Assembly (NCBI RefSeq): GCF_014196505.1
Contig: NZ_JACIDW010000009.1
Location: 1 to 64,000, forward strand
Direction: 5' to 3'
Source: Rhizobium metallidurans
Lineage (GTDB): Bacteria; Pseudomonadota; Alphaproteobacteria; Rhizobiales; Rhizobiaceae
DNA: 64,000 nt
A model generated the notes under the pieces. The model was given only the letters and a program-made list of their open reading frames with translations, had not been told where the DNA came from and searched no databases. The position numbers and the translations under genes were made by a program. Below are positions 62,342-64,000 of this stretch, one piece after another (positions within the stretch are counted from its first letter, which is position 1; each line of letters opens with the position of its first letter).

Positions 62342-63803
62342 CAGTCCGGCCCGGATGGAGCCGCTCGCCAAGCTCCCCGTCTTCTGGGCACTCGAAGGAA
62401 AGCGTGTCGTGGTCGCGGGCGGCACGGATGCGGCGGCCTGGAAAGCCGAGTTGCTGGCGGCCTGCGGCGCCCATGTCGAGATATTCGCCGAAACCTTGGG
62501 CGATGCCTGCACTGCCCTTCTCGCGGGCAAGCTGGGGCATCCATCCGCAAGCATCTGCCACCATCAGCGGGATTGGCAGGAGGCTGACCTCGACGATGCC
62601 GTGCTGGCGATTGGCGACTGCGACCATGACGACGAAGCAAGACGCTTCTTCGACGCCGCGCGCGCGGTGGGCGTGCCCGTCAACGTCATCGACAAGCCGG
62701 ACTATTGCCAGTTCCAGTTCGGCTCCATCGTCAACCGCTCTCCCGTCGTCGTGTCGATCTCGACCGATGGTGCCGCCCCCATCCTTGCGCAGGCGATCCG
62801 CCGACGGATCGAGACCTTGCTGCCGCAGGCGCTGAAAGGCTGGGCGGGGTTGGCGCAGGCGCTGCGGGACGGAATTAACGAGCGGCTGGCACCGGGGCCC
62901 CAGCGCCGCGCCTTCTGGGAAAAGTTCGTCGATCGCGCCTTTTCCAGTTCGGATACGCCGGAGGAGGGCGTTGGCGGGCTGCTTCTCGAGGAGGCCGAGA
63001 GGCTCCGGGGAGTGCCCGCCCACATGTCTCGAGGCCGCGTGACGCTCGTCGGCGCCGGCCCCGGCGATGCCGAACTCCTGACGCTGAAGGCAGTGCGGGC
63101 TTTGCAGGCGGCCGACGTGATCCTTTTTGATGATCTCGTCTCCGCTGAGGTGCTGGAGCTTGCCCGCCGGGAGGCCAAGCGGATGCTTGTCGGCAAGCGC
63201 GGCGGCCGCACGAGCTGCCGCCAGGAAGATATCAACGACATGATGGTCAAGCTCGCCAAGGCGGGCAAGCATGTCGTCCGCCTGAAATCGGGCGATCCGA
63301 TGATCTTCGGGCGCGCCGGCGAAGAGATTGCGCATCTGGACCGCGAAGGCATCCCCGTCGATGTCGTCCCCGGCATCACGGCGGCGAGCGCGATGGCCTC
63401 CCGGCTCGGAATTTCGCTCACGCACCGCGATCACGCCCAATCCGTGCGCTTCATCACCGGCCACTCCCGCCATGGCGGATTGCCTGATGATGTGAACTGG
63501 AAAAGCGTCGCCGATCCGCATACGACGACCGTCTTCTATATGGGCGGCAGAACGGCGGCGCTGATCGCCGAGCGACTGGTCGCGGAAGGGCTGGCGCCTT
63601 CGACGCCTGTCATGGTGATGAGCGACGTCAGCCGGGACACGCAGCGTCACTGGCGCGGTTCGATCGCAAAGCTCCACGAGGGCATTGCCGTCATTGGCTA
63701 CGAGCAGCCTGTACTGATCGCCGTCGGGTCGGCATTCGCCGCGCGTGTGGTGGCGGACCAGGATGACATTCAGCCTGAGCTGTACCTGCGGCGCGAGGCC
63801 TGA
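62313..63803 (+). CDS. cysG: siroheme synthase (CysG, trifunctional)
   Basis: This 496-residue fused enzyme turns uroporphyrinogen III into siroheme. The N-terminal half (about 15-220) is the precorrin-2 dehydrogenase/ferrochelatase domain (FWALEGKRVVVAGGTDAAAW, NVIDKPDYCQFQFGSIVNRS). The C-terminal half is the SAM-dependent methyltransferase with VTLVGAGPGDAELLTLKAVR and VVRLKSGDPMIFGRAGEE. The start at 62313 follows AGGGGGATC and lies inside the end of nasA. It supplies cofactor to NirB and possibly to sulfite reductase. Confidence 0.9.
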   Translation: MDVLRQQRNDSPARMEPLAKLPVFWALEGKRVVVAGGTDAAAWKAELLAACGAHVEIFAETLGDACTALLAGKLGHPSASICHHQRDWQEADLDDAVLAIGDCDHDDEARRFFDAARAVGVPVNVIDKPDYCQFQFGSIVNRSPVVVSISTDGAAPILAQAIRRRIETLLPQALKGWAGLAQALRDGINERLAPGPQRRAFWEKFVDRAFSSSDTPEEGVGGLLLEEAERLRGVPAHMSRGRVTLVGAGPGDAELLTLKAVRALQAADVILFDDLVSAEVLELARREAKRMLVGKRGGRTSCRQEDINDMMVKLAKAGKHVVRLKSGDPMIFGRAGEEIAHLDREGIPVDVVPGITAASAMASRLGISLTHRDHAQSVRFITGHSRHGGLPDDVNWKSVADPHTTTVFYMGGRTAALIAERLVAEGLAPSTPVMVMSDVSRDTQRHWRGSIAKLHEGIAVIGYEQPVLIAVGSAFAARVVADQDDIQPELYLRREA

Positions 63804-63825
63804 TTCCGCCCGGCGCTGGCTCCGT

Positions 63826-64000
63826 TCAGGCCGCGGTCTGGGCGGCGCCGAAGACCTTGGCGCGGCGCACGGTGACGAAGCCGCGATCCCCTGCCTTGAC
63901 GGCGCGCTCCGGCTCGACGTCGAATTCGAGCTGCACGCCACTTTCGGTGCTCGCGAGAATACGGCGGCCATCCGGCCTGTCGAGAACACGGTCGACGCTT
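63826..64000 (-). CDS. partial gene: C-terminus of a possible ABC-transporter ATPase (TOBE-like)
   Basis: The window cuts this minus-strand gene; only the last 57 codons are seen. They include SVDRVLDRPDGRRILASTES, then GVQLEFDVEPERAVKAGDRG and FVTVRRAKVFGAAQTAA before the stop. This beta-strand pattern resembles the TOBE end of importer ATPases, but no ATPase motif is in view. It is convergent with cysG, 22 bases apart. Identity is tentative. Confidence 0.4.
   Translation of the reverse strand, partial: SVDRVLDRPDGRRILASTESGVQLEFDVEPERAVKAGDRGFVTVRRAKVFGAAQTAA

Noticed and set aside
62307..63989. 560-codon open frame on the minus strand
   Set aside because: It is antisense to cysG and crosses into the truncated gene at the right edge. 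The true minus gene there uses another frame ending at 63826.

Overview
The window is a high-GC chromosomal or large-replicon segment from an alphaproteobacterium. The best fit is the Hyphomicrobiales (Rhizobium/Mesorhizobium-like). Signs of this are the gene families (an NtrC/sigma-54-style nas locus, a TfuA-like protein, paired CMD-domain proteins, many ABC uptake systems), the codon use, and a palindromic repeat at 59493-59643 of a kind that, from memory, is common in rhizobia. I saw no rRNA, tRNA, CRISPR array, phage or intact insertion sequence.

Layout. 0-5 kb: a ferric-iron binding protein, two low-complexity secreted proteins and a NarL-type two-component pair. 5-7 kb: an FtsI-like penicillin-binding protein. 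7-12.7 kb: a sugar or glycoside oxidation group (Gfo/Idh/MocA dehydrogenase, pyranose-oxidase-like GMC enzyme, two TIM-barrel isomerases, DMT exporter). 12.7-15.8 kb: a sulfur-handling group (TauE/SafE exporter, persulfide-dioxygenase-like MBL enzyme, cysteine-desulfurase-like enzyme). 16-19.3 kb: a SARP/BTAD-type regulator, a 72-residue protein and an orphan TfuA-like protein. 19.3-26 kb: two CMD-domain proteins, a LysR regulator, an FMO-like flavoprotein and a polar-amino-acid-type ABC transporter. 26.1-26.4 kb: a transposase remnant. 26.5-34 kb: a rhamnoside-type operon (ABC importer plus GH78 alpha-L-rhamnosidase) facing a LacI regulator. 34-37 kb: a DMT transporter, a DHA2 MFS exporter and a broken VOC gene. 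37-48.9 kb: 5-oxoprolinase PxpB/PxpC, a D-amino-acid transaminase, an acyl-CoA carboxylase/dehydrogenase operon, a GntR regulator, PxpA and a DUF1989 protein. 49-51 kb: a chemoreceptor. 51-63.8 kb: a complete nitrate assimilation locus (nasT, nasS, nrtABC, nirBD, nasA, cysG). The window ends in a truncated ABC-ATPase-like C-terminus.

How the parts work together. In the nas locus, cytosolic NasS (no signal peptide) senses nitrate/nitrite and controls NasT, an ANTAR RNA-binding antiterminator. A sigma-54 promoter at 53409 and a leader with hairpins and a T-run terminator precede nrtA, so the operon should need both nitrogen limitation (NtrC) and nitrate (NasST). NrtABC imports nitrate, NasA reduces it to nitrite, NirBD reduces nitrite to ammonium, and CysG makes the siroheme for NirB. 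The acyl-CoA operon resembles leucine/isovalerate breakdown, but a MaoC hydratase and a CitE-like lyase replace the usual last two enzymes. Two evenly spaced palindromes between the GntR gene and pxpA are likely GntR operators.

Most promising for novelty: the orphan TfuA neighbourhood without YcaO, the CMD/flavoprotein/ABC cluster of unknown substrate, the flavinylation-site-less pyranose-oxidase-like enzyme, and the unusual liu-like operon.
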